Shown piece by piece: positions 33,543-41,801 of a stretch of 64,000 bases of DNA (position 1 is the stretch's first letter; every line of letters starts with the position of its first letter). Both the position numbers and the translations under genes were made by a program. The notes under the pieces are model-generated. The model saw only the letters and a program-made list of their open reading frames with translations. It did no database searches and was not told the origin of the DNA. The stretch is from Streptomyces nigra (GTDB taxonomy: Bacteria > Actinomycetota > Actinomycetes > Streptomycetales > Streptomycetaceae): the NCBI RefSeq assembly GCF_003074055.1, contig NZ_CP029043.1, positions 186,001-250,000 of the forward strand, written 5' to 3'.

Positions 33543-33998
33543 TCAGGGTGCCGCTATGCGCTGCAGCACCTCCGCGGCCGCCGCCACATCGCAGCCTTCC
33601 AGGCGGGAGAAGATGTGACGGCGCACACTGGCGAGGTTCGTGGGCCACGCCTGTTCCAGCATCTTCCATCCCGGGTTGGTGAGCAGGGCCAGCCACGCCC
33701 TCCCGTCCTCGGGACACTTCTGCCGGGTGACGAGTGACTGGGACTCCAGCCGGTTCACCACCCGGGTCATGCCGCTCAGCGAAAGGCCGCACACGTTGGC
33801 CAATTCGCTCATGCGCATCTGATGGTGCGGGACTTCGGAAAGATGGACCAGGACGGTGTACTCGGTGGAGGAGATCGGAAGCTCCTCGAGCATGTCCGCA
33901 TCGACAACCCGGGGCAAAAGGGCCATCACCTTGCCGAGTGCCCGGAGGAATTTCTCCTCGTCCGGGTTGAGGGGAACGATTGTCGTCGCGTCTGCCAT
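33543..33998 (-). CDS. MarR-family regulator, paralogue A
   Basis: Winged-helix protein of 151 residues. PRVVDADMLEELPISSTEYTVLVHLSEVPHHQMRMSELANVCGLSLSGMTRVVNRLESQSLV aligns through its length with the proteins at 34181 and 34946, including the end AWPTNLASVRRHIFSRLEG. A Cys occurs in the recognition region (NVCGLSLS). Start at ATG 33998, with no strong ribosome site; a GTG 6 bp upstream is possible. A weaker copy of the TTGCT..CAAGCAA operator lies at 34068. Confidence 0.9.
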   Translation of the reverse strand: MADATTIVPLNPDEEKFLRALGKVMALLPRVVDADMLEELPISSTEYTVLVHLSEVPHHQMRMSELANVCGLSLSGMTRVVNRLESQSLVTRQKCPEDGRAWLALLTNPGWKMLEQAWPTNLASVRRHIFSRLEGCDVAAAAEVLQRIAAP

Positions 33999-34067
33999 GG
34001 GCACAGTCTATTTGTCGCACCGGCCCGATCGATTGACCGGCAAACACATGGCTCGCACAAGGACTAC

Positions 34068-34083
34068 TTCCCACATCAAGCAG
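34068..34083. promoter_or_regulatory. Possible MarR operator TTCCCACATCAAGCAG
   Basis: It matches TTGCTACGTCAAGCAA (34770) at 12 of 16 positions, 70 bp upstream of MarR paralogue A. Plausible but not strong. Confidence 0.4.
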
Positions 34084-34180
34084 TCAGACAGTGGGCTGGA
34101 GTCCGCGCCGCGCACCGGGGCGCCGGGGCGGGCAGCCGTCGCGCCGTCGCAGGGCCGCGAGAGCGGGCGGGCGGGTCCCG

Positions 34181-34657
34181 TCAGGTGGCGATGTTCCGCA
34201 GGGCCACCGCGAGATGACCGAGGTCGAGGCCCGTCAGATGATCCAGGAAGTGACGGCGCACGGACGCCAGGTTGGACGGCCACGCGGCTTCCAGACGGGC
34301 GAAGCCCTCGTCGGTGAGGATGGCGTTCGATCCCCGGGCATCGAGCGACGACTTGACACGCCGGATGAGCCCCTGGCTCTCCAGTCGGGTGACCAGCCGC
34401 GTCATGCCGCTGAGCGACATCTCGACGGCGGCGGCGAGGTCGCTCATCCGCATCTGCCGGTCGGGGGCCTCCGAGAGGTTCGCCAGAGCCAGGTACTCGA
34501 TGAGGGACAGGCGCTGCTCTCGCATCATGTCAGCGTCGATCGCCCGCGGCAGAGCGTAGATGACGCGGCTCAGCGCCCTCACCACGGCCTCTTCCTCGGC
34601 GTCGAGGGGCCGCAGTTCTCTCTCGTCCGGGTCCGGCTGAGCTGCGATGCCTGGCAT
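34181..34657 (-). CDS. MarR-family regulator, paralogue B
   Basis: Protein of 158 residues: LDAEEEAVVRALSRVIYALPRAIDADMMREQRLSLIEYLALANLSEAPDRQMRMSDLAAAVEMSLSGMTRLVTRLESQGLIRRVKS, ending AWPSNLASVRRHFLDHLTGLDLGHLAVALRNIAT. It is closely similar to paralogue C (34946), with which it is divergent across one TTGCTACGTCAAGCAA operator. ATG 34657 is chosen to match the homologous start. It is likely autorepressed. Confidence 0.92.
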   Translation of the reverse strand: MPGIAAQPDPDERELRPLDAEEEAVVRALSRVIYALPRAIDADMMREQRLSLIEYLALANLSEAPDRQMRMSDLAAAVEMSLSGMTRLVTRLESQGLIRRVKSSLDARGSNAILTDEGFARLEAAWPSNLASVRRHFLDHLTGLDLGHLAVALRNIAT

Positions 34658-34769
34658 GGTTCCACACTTCTGTTCGTCGGGAATGCGATCAAGGGGGTGC
34701 TTACCACAGGCCGGGGCCGGTCCGGGAACCCGCCACCGGAGCCCTCGCACGGAGGACCCACCCCTCTAT

Positions 34770-34785
34770 TTGCTACGTCAAGCAA
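34770..34785. promoter_or_regulatory. MarR operator TTGCTACGTCAAGCAA in divergent promoter
   Basis: Palindrome between MarR paralogues B and C. For paralogue C, TTGCTA and CATGAT are spaced 17 bp and could be -35/-10 boxes overlapped by the site. The surrounding AT-rich patch supports promoter function. Confidence 0.72.
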
Positions 34786-34945
34786 TTTATGTCATGATAC
34801 ACCCTCAGGTCCGGATTCGACGGCCCGCCGGTCGGGTCCGAAGAGCCGGCGCCGCTCGAGACCGCACGGGAGGAGCGGCAGCTCGAAGGCGCCACGGTGG
34901 CACACGGCGGACCGGCTTCCTCGCCGAGACAGACAGGAAAACCTC

Positions 34946-35413
34946 ATGACGCCGAAGCCTGCGCCAGCGGGACACGCGGTGCAAGCACTGACCGTGGACG
35001 AAGAGGCCGTCGTCCGATCGCTCCCTCTTCTGATCTACGCCTTGCCGCGCGCCATCGATGCCGTCATGACCCAGGAACAGCAGATGTCCGCTACGGAGTA
35101 TCTGGCTCTGATGCATCTCTCCGAGGCCCCCGACCGGCGCCTGCGGATGGGGGACCTTTCCTCCGCCTGCGAGATGTCGCTCAGTGGAACGACACGGGTC
35201 GTGCACCGGCTGGAGAAGGAGGGCTACATCGAGCGCGTGCGGTGCGACCGCGACGGGCGCAGCTACCGCGCCGCCCTCACCGACTCCGGCTTCGCCCGCC
35301 TGGAGGAGGCGTGGCCGAGCAACCTGGCCGCTGTGCGCCGCCACTTCCTCGACCACCTGACCGGGATCGACCTCAAAACCCTCGCCGCCGCGCTGGAGAG
35401 GGTCGCCACCTGA
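34946..35413 (+). CDS. MarR-family regulator, paralogue C
   Basis: Protein of 155 residues: LTVDEEAVVRSLPLLIYALPRAIDAVMTQEQQMSATEYLALMHLSEAPDRRLRMGDLSSACEMSLSGTTRVVHRLEKEGYIERVRCDRDGRSY, ending AWPSNLAAVRRHFLDHLTGIDLKTLAAALERVAT. Very similar to paralogue B, with differences concentrated in the recognition helix and wing and two cysteines (SACEMS, RVRCDRD) that could sense electrophiles. ATG 34946 follows AGGAAA. Together the three MarR genes look like a local amplification. Confidence 0.92.
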   Translation: MTPKPAPAGHAVQALTVDEEAVVRSLPLLIYALPRAIDAVMTQEQQMSATEYLALMHLSEAPDRRLRMGDLSSACEMSLSGTTRVVHRLEKEGYIERVRCDRDGRSYRAALTDSGFARLEEAWPSNLAAVRRHFLDHLTGIDLKTLAAALERVAT

Positions 35414-35456
35414 TCGGGCGCACCGCACCGCTGGGCGGGCCCGCCGGCAGGGAGGG

Positions 35457-35514
35457 GCGCGGACCCGCCCGGCGGTCCGCGGCGCTACCGGGCCACTCAG
35501 GAGCGGGTCCGCGC
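35457..35514. terminator. Possible bidirectional terminator
   Basis: Perfect 12-bp arms GCGCGGACCCGC (35457-35468) and its complement (35503-35514) with a 34-nt GC-rich loop, between convergent MarR and alcohol dehydrogenase genes. Confidence 0.45.
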
Positions 35515-35584
35515 CGGCGCTGTCGTAAGGCGCGGCCGACCGAACCACCCGGGCTCCCACGCCCGGACGATCCGGTGGGTGCGC

Positions 35585-36610
35585 TCAGGCGTTGGTGAGG
35601 ACCATGCGGAAGCGGGCCGCGCCGGAGAGCATCCTCTGATAGGCGGAGTCCGCCTCGCTCAAGGGCACGGCTTCCACCGTGGGGCGGATACCGTGCAGCG
35701 CGCTGAAGTCCATGGTGTCCTGCACGTCCTGCGCGGTACCGGACGGGTGGCCGCGCACCACCCGGCCCGACAGGATGAGCTGGAGCGGGGCGATGCCGAG
35801 CGGCTCGGGCGAGACTCCGATGACCACGAGTTCCCCTCGGGACGTCAGGCCGTCGACGGTGGCCGCGATGGCGTCGGAGTTGCCGGCCGTGGCCAGCACC
35901 ACCTTGGCACCCCCAAGGGCACGCAGGGCGTCCGCGACCGGGGTCGCTCCCGTGCTGTCGATGTACTGGTGTGCCCCGAAGCGCTTGGCCAGTTCGGCCT
36001 TCTCCGCGCCGCGGGCGATGGCCACCGTCTCGAATCCCATGGCCACGGCGAATTGCACGGCCAGATGTCCGAGACCGCCGAGGCCCACCACGGCCACCCT
36101 GTCGCCCGGCTGGGCGGAGCTGCGCCGCAGCCCGTTGTAGGTCGTGACCCCCGCGCAGGCCATGGGACCCGCGTCCGCCGCCGACAGGGCGTCAGGAATG
36201 CGTGCCAGGGCATCGACCGGCGCGATCATGTTCTCGGCGAAACCCCCGTCGTACGCGTAGCCCGGGATCTTGAGGTTCTCGCAGACGATGAAGTCACCCC
36301 GCCGGCACGGCGTGCAGTGCCAGCAGCTCCCGCCGAACCACCCCACCGTCACCCGGTCCCCCACCTTCCAGCCGAAGGCCTCGGCGCCCTCGCCCAGTTC
36401 CTCGATGCGTCCGGCCACCTCGTGTCCGGGCACCAGCGGCCACCGCACACCGGGCATGGTGCCGGTCACGAAGAAGTCGTCGCTGTGGCAGATGCCGCAT
36501 GCCTCGACGGACAGGCGGACGTGATTGCGCCCTGGTTGCGGTACTTCGCGCTCGACGACCTCGAAACGCCCGCTCGGACTCGTCACCTGCGCGGCACGAT
36601 AGGTATCCAT
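35585..36610 (-). CDS. Zinc-dependent alcohol dehydrogenase
   Basis: Medium-chain dehydrogenase of 341 residues. Catalytic zinc ligands are in VEACGICHSDDFFV and PGHEVAG; structural-zinc cysteines in GGSCWHCTPCRRGDFIVC; NAD(P) motif VAVVGLGGLGHLAVQFAVAMG. ATG 36610 has GGAG 6 bp upstream. A paralogue with the same N-terminal plan is at 44229. Likely reduces or oxidises small aldehydes/alcohols in the cytoplasm, fitting the detoxification theme. Confidence 0.93.
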   Translation of the reverse strand: MDTYRAAQVTSPSGRFEVVEREVPQPGRNHVRLSVEACGICHSDDFFVTGTMPGVRWPLVPGHEVAGRIEELGEGAEAFGWKVGDRVTVGWFGGSCWHCTPCRRGDFIVCENLKIPGYAYDGGFAENMIAPVDALARIPDALSAADAGPMACAGVTTYNGLRRSSAQPGDRVAVVGLGGLGHLAVQFAVAMGFETVAIARGAEKAELAKRFGAHQYIDSTGATPVADALRALGGAKVVLATAGNSDAIAATVDGLTSRGELVVIGVSPEPLGIAPLQLILSGRVVRGHPSGTAQDVQDTMDFSALHGIRPTVEAVPLSEADSAYQRMLSGAARFRMVLTNA

Positions 36611-36886
36611 AGGTGTCTCCGTCATCAGGGAGGCCGCCCTCGTGACGCCGGCCGTCGCTGATCGGCCCTGTGCCGAGGAGGAGGCTCCGACGGAACGCCG
36701 GTACGTCGCACGACGAACGCCGACGTCGGTGAGTTCGGGGCCGGGGCGGGGCGAGCCGTTCCTCGGGCGGCAGTTGTGATCACCAGCGCTCCGGCGCGGG
36801 TGACTATCGTCCATACCACCATCACCCGGGCGGCTCGGCAAAAGATGCGGTCGGGGCGGCCGTGCCCGGCCTCCCGGATCACCTGC

Positions 36887-37489
36887 TCAGAAGCCCCGCG
36901 CGATGTCGTCGAAACCCACCCGCTCGATCGATCGGCGCTGCCGTTCCGCGGCCAGCCGCGTGACGGCCTGGTGGACGGCGCCCACCACGGCGGCTTCGTC
37001 CGGGTCCAGCTCGCCGAGTGTCTCGTCCGCGGCCTCCACGATGCGCGCTGCGGCCGCGAGAGCTACGACGACGGGCCGTCCGTCCGTCATGCGGCCGAGC
37101 GCCCGGTCGACCGCGGGCGGGACGACGGGCAGGGGGCGGGACCTGCGGAAGGAGCGCCGGGAGGAGTGTTCCGGTGTGCCGCTCGCGGTCGCCTCGAGGA
37201 CCCTCCGGTAGCGGGCGGCCAGATCACGGCCGCGACGCCACAGCCACTGCTCCACGGTCTCGTAAGGGGCGTCCCGGACGATCGTCGAGGCGGCTTCGAG
37301 CAGTAGGTCGTCCTGGGTTCGCGGCGATGCGGCGGGCAGGAGCCGACCGTCGTCGAGGAGCACGGCCTGCAGATCGACAAGGTCGACCAGTTCCGCACCG
37401 GCCAGGGAGAGGGAGAGGTCACCCGGCTCCGGCGGGGCATCGATGCCCGGGGAGACGGCGAGGGCGGACAGGCCCAGGGCTGTGGTCAT
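36887..37489 (-). CDS. GPP34 (GOLPH3)-like protein
   Basis: Protein of 200 residues, all-helical by eye. LSLSLAGAELVDLVDLQAVLLDDGRLLPAAS and the later DRALGRMTDGRPVVVALAAAARIVEAADETLGELDPDEAAVVGAVHQAVTRL resemble the GPP34/GOLPH3 family, common in Streptomyces, whose eukaryotic members bind phosphoinositides. The bacterial function is unknown. ATG 37489 has GGAG 6 bp upstream. It sits alone between an ADH and the F420 operon; no regulatory site recognised. Confidence 0.72.
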   Translation of the reverse strand: MTTALGLSALAVSPGIDAPPEPGDLSLSLAGAELVDLVDLQAVLLDDGRLLPAASPRTQDDLLLEAASTIVRDAPYETVEQWLWRRGRDLAARYRRVLEATASGTPEHSSRRSFRRSRPLPVVPPAVDRALGRMTDGRPVVVALAAAARIVEAADETLGELDPDEAAVVGAVHQAVTRLAAERQRRSIERVGFDDIARGF

Positions 37490-37638
37490 GTACGGCTCCA
37501 GGTCGGTCGGGGAGGCGATCGTCACCGACGACGCCGACCAGCTGAAAGGCGCATAGAACATAGCGTGCGGCAGTCCCGCGAAAGGCACAAAATCACGCGA
37601 TGACGACAGCCGGGGCGGGCTCGGGCGTCCGGACGGCT

Positions 37639-37673
37639 GACTCCTCAGACCGCTCGATGCCGGCTGAGGAGTC
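37639..37673 (-). terminator. Terminator of the LLM-F420 operon
   Basis: GACTCCTCAG and CTGAGGAGTC (37639-37648 and 37664-37673) form a perfect stem with a 15-nt loop, 31 bp past the last stop codon. Confidence 0.65.
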
Positions 37674-37703
37674 CGGCGCCCGCCCCCCTCTCGAGGGACG
37701 CCC

Positions 37704-38420
37704 TCAGTGCGCGCGGGCGCCCGGCGCCGATGCGACCGAGCGGGCCTCGCTCACCGCACGACCACGCTCGGTTGCCGGAAAGCGGTCCAGCATGGCCCGC
37801 AGCTCCTCCGCACCGACGTTGGCGCCGAAGGGCTCGGTGCCCGGCTGAAGGCGTACCCCCTGTGCCAGCGGGCCGGCGTCGACCGGATCGAACCCGAGGT
37901 CGTCGACCAGTTCCATCACTGTGGACAGGGCGTCCGGGTCGTCCCCGGCGACCGCGATCGCCTTGCGCCCGGGCGTACCCGCCGGCACGGCCCCGTCCTC
38001 GAGGTCGTGGTAGCCCATGTGGTTGAACGCCTTGACCACCTTCGATCCCGGCAGGAACGCCTGGACGATCTCGCTGGTCGAGGTGCGCGGATCCGTGAAG
38101 TCCTCACGCACGCCGTCGATCTCCCACCAGTAGTTCATCGCGTCGACGACGAGCTTGCCCCGCAGGGCTTCGACGGGGATGCCGCCATGCTTGCTCAGAG
38201 GCAGGGCGAGTACGACGAGGTCCGCCCGGTCCGCGGCCTCGGCGGCGGTGACCGCGACCGCCCCGGGGGCGAGGACCTCGACCGTGAGAGCGATCCTCTC
38301 GGGCGCGCCCGAGCCCGCGATGAGGACGCGGTGCCCGGCGGCCACCGCCAGCCGGGCCAGCACGGTCCCCACCTTCCCGGCGCCCAGGATGCCGATCGTG
38401 TGCACAGGTTTCTTGTTCAT
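37704..38420 (-). CDS. F420H2:NADP oxidoreductase-like (coenzyme F420-dependent NADP reductase family)
   Basis: Rossmann protein of 238 residues beginning [25 protein letters not shown]. Also visible are the family segments [19 protein letters not shown] and [11 protein letters not shown], then [13 protein letters not shown] and [32 protein letters not shown]. It may shuttle hydride between NADP and F420, or act on another substrate. GGGAG precedes ATG 38420. Only 19 bp separate it from the LLM gene upstream, so it is the third gene of that operon. Confidence 0.87.
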   Translation of the reverse strand: MNKKPVHTIGILGAGKVGTVLARLAVAAGHRVLIAGSGAPERIALTVEVLAPGAVAVTAAEAADRADLVVLALPLSKHGGIPVEALRGKLVVDAMNYWWEIDGVREDFTDPRTSTSEIVQAFLPGSKVVKAFNHMGYHDLEDGAVPAGTPGRKAIAVAGDDPDALSTVMELVDDLGFDPVDAGPLAQGVRLQPGTEPFGANVGAEELRAMLDRFPATERGRAVSEARSVASAPGARAH

Positions 38421-38439
38421 TGCCGTCTCCCGAACCGGA

Positions 38440-39471
38440 TCAGCCGGCGAGCATGTCGCGGACCATGGGGATCACCTTCGTGCCGTACAGCTCGACCGTG
38501 CGCAGGCGATGGCTGATCGACTGCGAGCCGGAGGTGTAGATGAGGTCGAAGCGGCCGACCTGGAGGTCGCGGACCGCACGGGCGATCTTGCGTGCGACCG
38601 TCTCGGGCGACCCGACGTACATGGAGCCGTGGGCGATCTCCGCCTCGTACTCCTCGCGGCGCACCGGCGGCCATCCGCGCAGAGCACCGATGCGGTCCCG
38701 GATCACCCGGTACCCCGGCCAGTGCGCCTCGCGGGCCTCCTCGTCGGTGTCGGCGATGAAGCCGGGCGAGTGCATGCCGACGGGATGGGCGGTGGTGCCG
38801 AACTGGGCCGTCGCGCGTTCGTAGAGGTCGATGTAGGGGGCGAAGCGCGTGGGGGCGCCGCCGATGATGGCGATCATCAACGGGAGCCCGTGGCGGGCGG
38901 TACGCACCACCGACTGGGGCGAACCGCCGACGCCGACCCAGGTCGGCAGGTGCCCGGACTCGGTCGTGGGATAGACCTCCGCGTTGTCGAGCGGCGCCCG
39001 GACCGTGCCCTTCCAGGTGACGGGCTCCTCCTTCAGCAGCTGCACGAAGAGGTCGAGCTTCTCCTCGAAGAGGACGTCGTAGTCGGCGAGGTCGTAGCCG
39101 AACAGGGGGAAGGACTCCGTGAAGGAACCGCGTCCGAGGATGATCTCGGCGCGCCCGTCGCTGAGCGCGTCGAGCGTCGCGAACCGCTGGAAGACGCGCA
39201 CCGGGTCGTCCGAGCTGAGCACCGTGACGCCGGAGGAGAGCCGCATGCGCTCGGTGCGGGCGGCGATCCCGGCGAGCACGGTCTCGGGGCTGCTGACCGA
39301 GTACTCCGGGCGGTGGTGCTCGCCCAGCGCGAGGACGTCGACGCCGAGTTCGTCGGCGAGGACGGCTTCGGCGACCGTCTGGCGGATCGACCTCGCGTGC
39401 GAGACGAGCGCACCCGAGTCGTCCTCGGGTACGTCACCGAAGGTGTCCAGGCCGAAGACGAGATCAGACAT
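38440..39471 (-). CDS. LLM-class (luciferase-like) flavin/F420 oxidoreductase 1
   Basis: TIM-barrel oxidoreductase of 343 residues: [86 protein letters not shown], and [24 protein letters not shown]. These are typical of the FMN- or F420-dependent LLM family. ATG 39471 overlaps the end of the upstream LLM gene by 8 bp (ATGTCTGA), implying coupling. It is a paralogue of its neighbour, a tandem duplication. It could use FMN from the nearby reductases or F420 from the downstream gene product. Confidence 0.92.
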   Translation of the reverse strand: MSDLVFGLDTFGDVPEDDSGALVSHARSIRQTVAEAVLADELGVDVLALGEHHRPEYSVSSPETVLAGIAARTERMRLSSGVTVLSSDDPVRVFQRFATLDALSDGRAEIILGRGSFTESFPLFGYDLADYDVLFEEKLDLFVQLLKEEPVTWKGTVRAPLDNAEVYPTTESGHLPTWVGVGGSPQSVVRTARHGLPLMIAIIGGAPTRFAPYIDLYERATAQFGTTAHPVGMHSPGFIADTDEEAREAHWPGYRVIRDRIGALRGWPPVRREEYEAEIAHGSMYVGSPETVARKIARAVRDLQVGRFDLIYTSGSQSISHRLRTVELYGTKVIPMVRDMLAG

Positions 39472-40513
39472 GGGTGGCCTCCTTGCTGAGGATCTCCCGT
39501 ACGCGCGGGGCGACTTCACGCCCCAGCAGCTCGATCGTGCGGGCGCGGGCCTGACGCGGGAGCCGCATGACGTCGTACTTGAGGTCGAAGCGGCTCAGGT
39601 GCAGGTCCCGGGCCACAGTGGCGATCTTGCGGGCGACGGTCTCCGGGGACCCGACGAAGAGCGCGCCGTGCTTCAGCTCGGCCTCGTAGCGCTGCCGGTC
39701 CGGCTTGTAGAAGCCACGCTCCTCGGCGAGTTGACGGACGACCGGCTCCCAGTACCGCCACCAGGTCTCGACCGCCTCCTCGTCGCTGTCGGCGACGAGC
39801 CCCAGGGAGTGCTGTCCGATCGGCAGCGGGGCGTGTCCGGCCTGCTGGAGCGCCCGGTGGTAGAGGTCCACGTGGTTGCTGAAGCGCTGGGGACGGCCGC
39901 CGATGACGGCCAGCATCAGGGGGAGGCCGTAACGGGCCGCGCGGAGCACGGAGTTGGGGCTGCCCCCCACACCGATCCAGGTGGGGATACCGCCGGGGCG
40001 CATCCGCGGACGCAGCCGCTGTTCGACGAGCGGGGCGCGGGTCGTCCCGCTCCACGTCACCTCCTCCTCCCGCTGGAGGCGCATGAACAGCTCGAGCTTC
40101 TCCTCGAAGAGCTGCTCGTACTGGGTGAGGTCGTAGCCGAACAGTGAGAAGGACTCCGTGGCGGACGCCCGCCCGAGGACCAGCTGCGCCCGGCCGTTCG
40201 ACACGGCGTCGAGCGTGGAGAACGCGTGGTACAGCCGCACGGGGTCATTGGTGCTCAGCACCGTCACGGACGTGCCGAGGCGGATGCGCTCCGTGGCGGT
40301 GGCGATGGCGGAGAGCAGTACGGGGACGGCACTGTCGACGTGCCCCGGCCGGTAGTGCTCGCCGACACTGAAGACGTCGATCCCGGAGGACTCGGCGAGC
40401 CTGGCCTCCTCCACGAGGAGACGCACCACCTCGGCGTCGTCGAGGGTACGGCCGTCGTCCGTGGCGACCTCCCCGAAGGAGTTGAGTCCGATCTCGAAAG
40501 CGCTGGCCTCCAT
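39464..40513 (-). CDS. LLM-class (luciferase-like) flavin/F420 oxidoreductase 2
   Basis: Protein of 349 residues with the same layout as the adjacent gene: IGLNSFGEVATDD, VFSVGEHYRPGH, ERIRLGTSVTVLSTNDPVRLYHAFSTLDAVSNGRAQLVLGRASATESF, PTWIGVGGSPNSVLRAARYGLPLM. ATG 40513 is chosen because AGGAG lies 6 bp upstream; in-frame ATG 40528 and GTG 40552 are weaker. First gene of a three-gene operon. Its promoter carries two opposed TTTGACTNGTCAAGTA sites (40571, 40597). Confidence 0.92.
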   Translation of the reverse strand: MEASAFEIGLNSFGEVATDDGRTLDDAEVVRLLVEEARLAESSGIDVFSVGEHYRPGHVDSAVPVLLSAIATATERIRLGTSVTVLSTNDPVRLYHAFSTLDAVSNGRAQLVLGRASATESFSLFGYDLTQYEQLFEEKLELFMRLQREEEVTWSGTTRAPLVEQRLRPRMRPGGIPTWIGVGGSPNSVLRAARYGLPLMLAVIGGRPQRFSNHVDLYHRALQQAGHAPLPIGQHSLGLVADSDEEAVETWWRYWEPVVRQLAEERGFYKPDRQRYEAELKHGALFVGSPETVARKIATVARDLHLSRFDLKYDVMRLPRQARARTIELLGREVAPRVREILSKEATHV

Positions 40514-40570
40514 GGCCGCTCCTTCCATAGCCGCGCCCGCCGGGACTGTCACCCCCGGAGTCCCAGTTTG

Positions 40571-40586
40571 TTTGACTCGTCAAGTA
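40571..40586. promoter_or_regulatory. Operator TTTGACTCGTCAAGTA upstream of the LLM operon
   Basis: It contains the dyad TTGAC-TC-GTCAA. Its inverted partner at 40597 matches 15 of 16 bases. Confidence 0.7.
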
Positions 40587-40596
40587 TGGCTCCATT

Positions 40597-40612
40597 TACT
40601 TGACTAGTCAAA
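40597..40612. promoter_or_regulatory. Operator TACTTGACTAGTCAAA upstream of the LLM operon
   Basis: It contains the perfect palindrome TTGACTAGTCAA (40600-40611). As the reverse complement (TTTGACTAGTCAAGTA) it repeats the 40571 site. It also resembles the TTACTTGACATAGCAA site at 16691. Confidence 0.72.
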
Positions 40613-40785
40613 TAGCGATGCGTCGACCCCTTGCGCATGAGTTCGATGCGCGGCGGCCGGCCCTCCCGCTGCCGGGAGACGACGCGTCCGGGATCCGGGT
40701 GACGCGGGTCGCCGCTCCGGCGGGTGTCTGTTCGGCGCCCCTCACCGTCGAGATCACGATCTGCGGTCGGCACCCCAGGGCACCG

Positions 40786-41160
40786 TCATGCGAGCTTGGA
40801 CACCTGGTAGTGACTGATGAGCCACTCGGCGCCGACCCGCCTGAGGACGACACCGAGATTCACGCTGATCGTGGGGCGGTCGACGAAGGAGAAGTCGACG
40901 CCGAGGTAGGCGAGCAGGACGTCGTCGGCCAGCTCGCGCACCTCCAGTACGCCGTAGTCCGCCTTCAGCCCGAGCGGCTGGGAGGCGTAGTACTCGGCCA
41001 CACCCGAGCGTCCGACACTGTGAGGGCGCAGGCCCTGGAAGATGGCGTCCTCGGTGAAGCACGAGGCCACCTGCTGCGGTTCGTGCGCGTCGACGGCTGC
41101 CTTCCACCGGTCGATGACGCCGGACACGATGTCTCGCCGTGCCCCTGTGCTGTCGTCCAT
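40786..41160 (-). CDS. SnoaL-like / NTF2-fold protein
   Basis: Protein of 124 residues with the NTF2 fold pattern: VSGVIDRWKAAVDAHEPQQVASCFTEDAIFQGLRPHSVGRSGVAEYYASQPLGLKADYGVLEVRELADDVLLAYLGVDFSF. ATG 41160 follows AGGAGT. Members are small cone-shaped isomerases, hydrolases or binding proteins; the substrate cannot be told. It probably forms an operon with the muconolactone isomerase-like gene 85 bp upstream. Confidence 0.85.
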   Translation of the reverse strand: MDDSTGARRDIVSGVIDRWKAAVDAHEPQQVASCFTEDAIFQGLRPHSVGRSGVAEYYASQPLGLKADYGVLEVRELADDVLLAYLGVDFSFVDRPTISVNLGVVLRRVGAEWLISHYQVSKLA

Positions 41161-41245
41161 CAGGTACTCCTGTACCGGTTCGCAAGAGGGTGGGTGCTGC
41201 CTGCACACCGTGTCGGCCTCGCCGCTCGCGGCCGTGCGGGAAGCC

Positions 41246-41539
41246 TCAGGCGGCCCGGCCGGGATCGTTCGGGTGGGACTGGAGCGGTGTGATCACCGCG
41301 GTCATCCAGGGCCACAAGGGAAGGCTGCCGAGCACCTTCGCCCGCAGCTCCGCCTCGTCGTCGGCGAGCCAGACACCGATGCTGCGCAGTTCTCCGACCG
41401 GGCGCCACAGCCGGAAGAGGTGCCCTTGCGCCGTCAGCTCCTTGGCCCGTACGGCCTCGGCGGCGCGACGCTCGTCGACCACCGCCTGGTCGGTCCCCTC
41501 GGGAACGGTGGTGGTCAGTTCGACCAGGAACTCCTTCAT
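41246..41539 (-). CDS. Muconolactone delta-isomerase-like protein
   Basis: Protein of 97 residues: MKEFLVELTTTVPEGT, then VDERRAAEAVRAKELTAQGHLFRLWRPVGELRSIGVWLADDEAELRAKVLGSLPLWPWMTAVITPLQSHPND, matching the muconolactone isomerase (CatC) fold and length. AAGGAG lies 8 bp before the ATG. No other catechol-pathway genes are near, so a role as a small ferredoxin-like-fold isomerase for another lactone is more likely than classical catechol degradation. Confidence 0.87.
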   Translation of the reverse strand: MKEFLVELTTTVPEGTDQAVVDERRAAEAVRAKELTAQGHLFRLWRPVGELRSIGVWLADDEAELRAKVLGSLPLWPWMTAVITPLQSHPNDPGRAA

Positions 41540-41801
41540 CTTCTTCTCCTTGCTCAGGCGTCACCGAGAACGCAGGGGCAGGCCGGTAGCCGGAAGGGCT
41601 CCCCCGGCCGCCGCCTGCGTCGGTACCGCTCGATGTCCATGTGAGCCGCCGGTCGTAGCCGGGCAGCGAGCGTGGGCGGCGGGTGCCGAGAGGACGGAGC
41701 CGCGCAACCGGGCCCACGCCCCACGTCGTGGGCCCGTGCGAACTCCGGTCCGTCCCGCTCACCCGGGCGACGGCCACTGCCGTCACCGGCTCAGGTCTGC
41801 G

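Noticed and set aside
37704..41539. LLM, SnoaL and muconolactone isomerase-like genes considered as part of a polyketide cluster
   Set aside because: No ketosynthase, carrier protein, aromatase or glycosyltransferase genes are nearby; these families also occur widely in detoxification loci.
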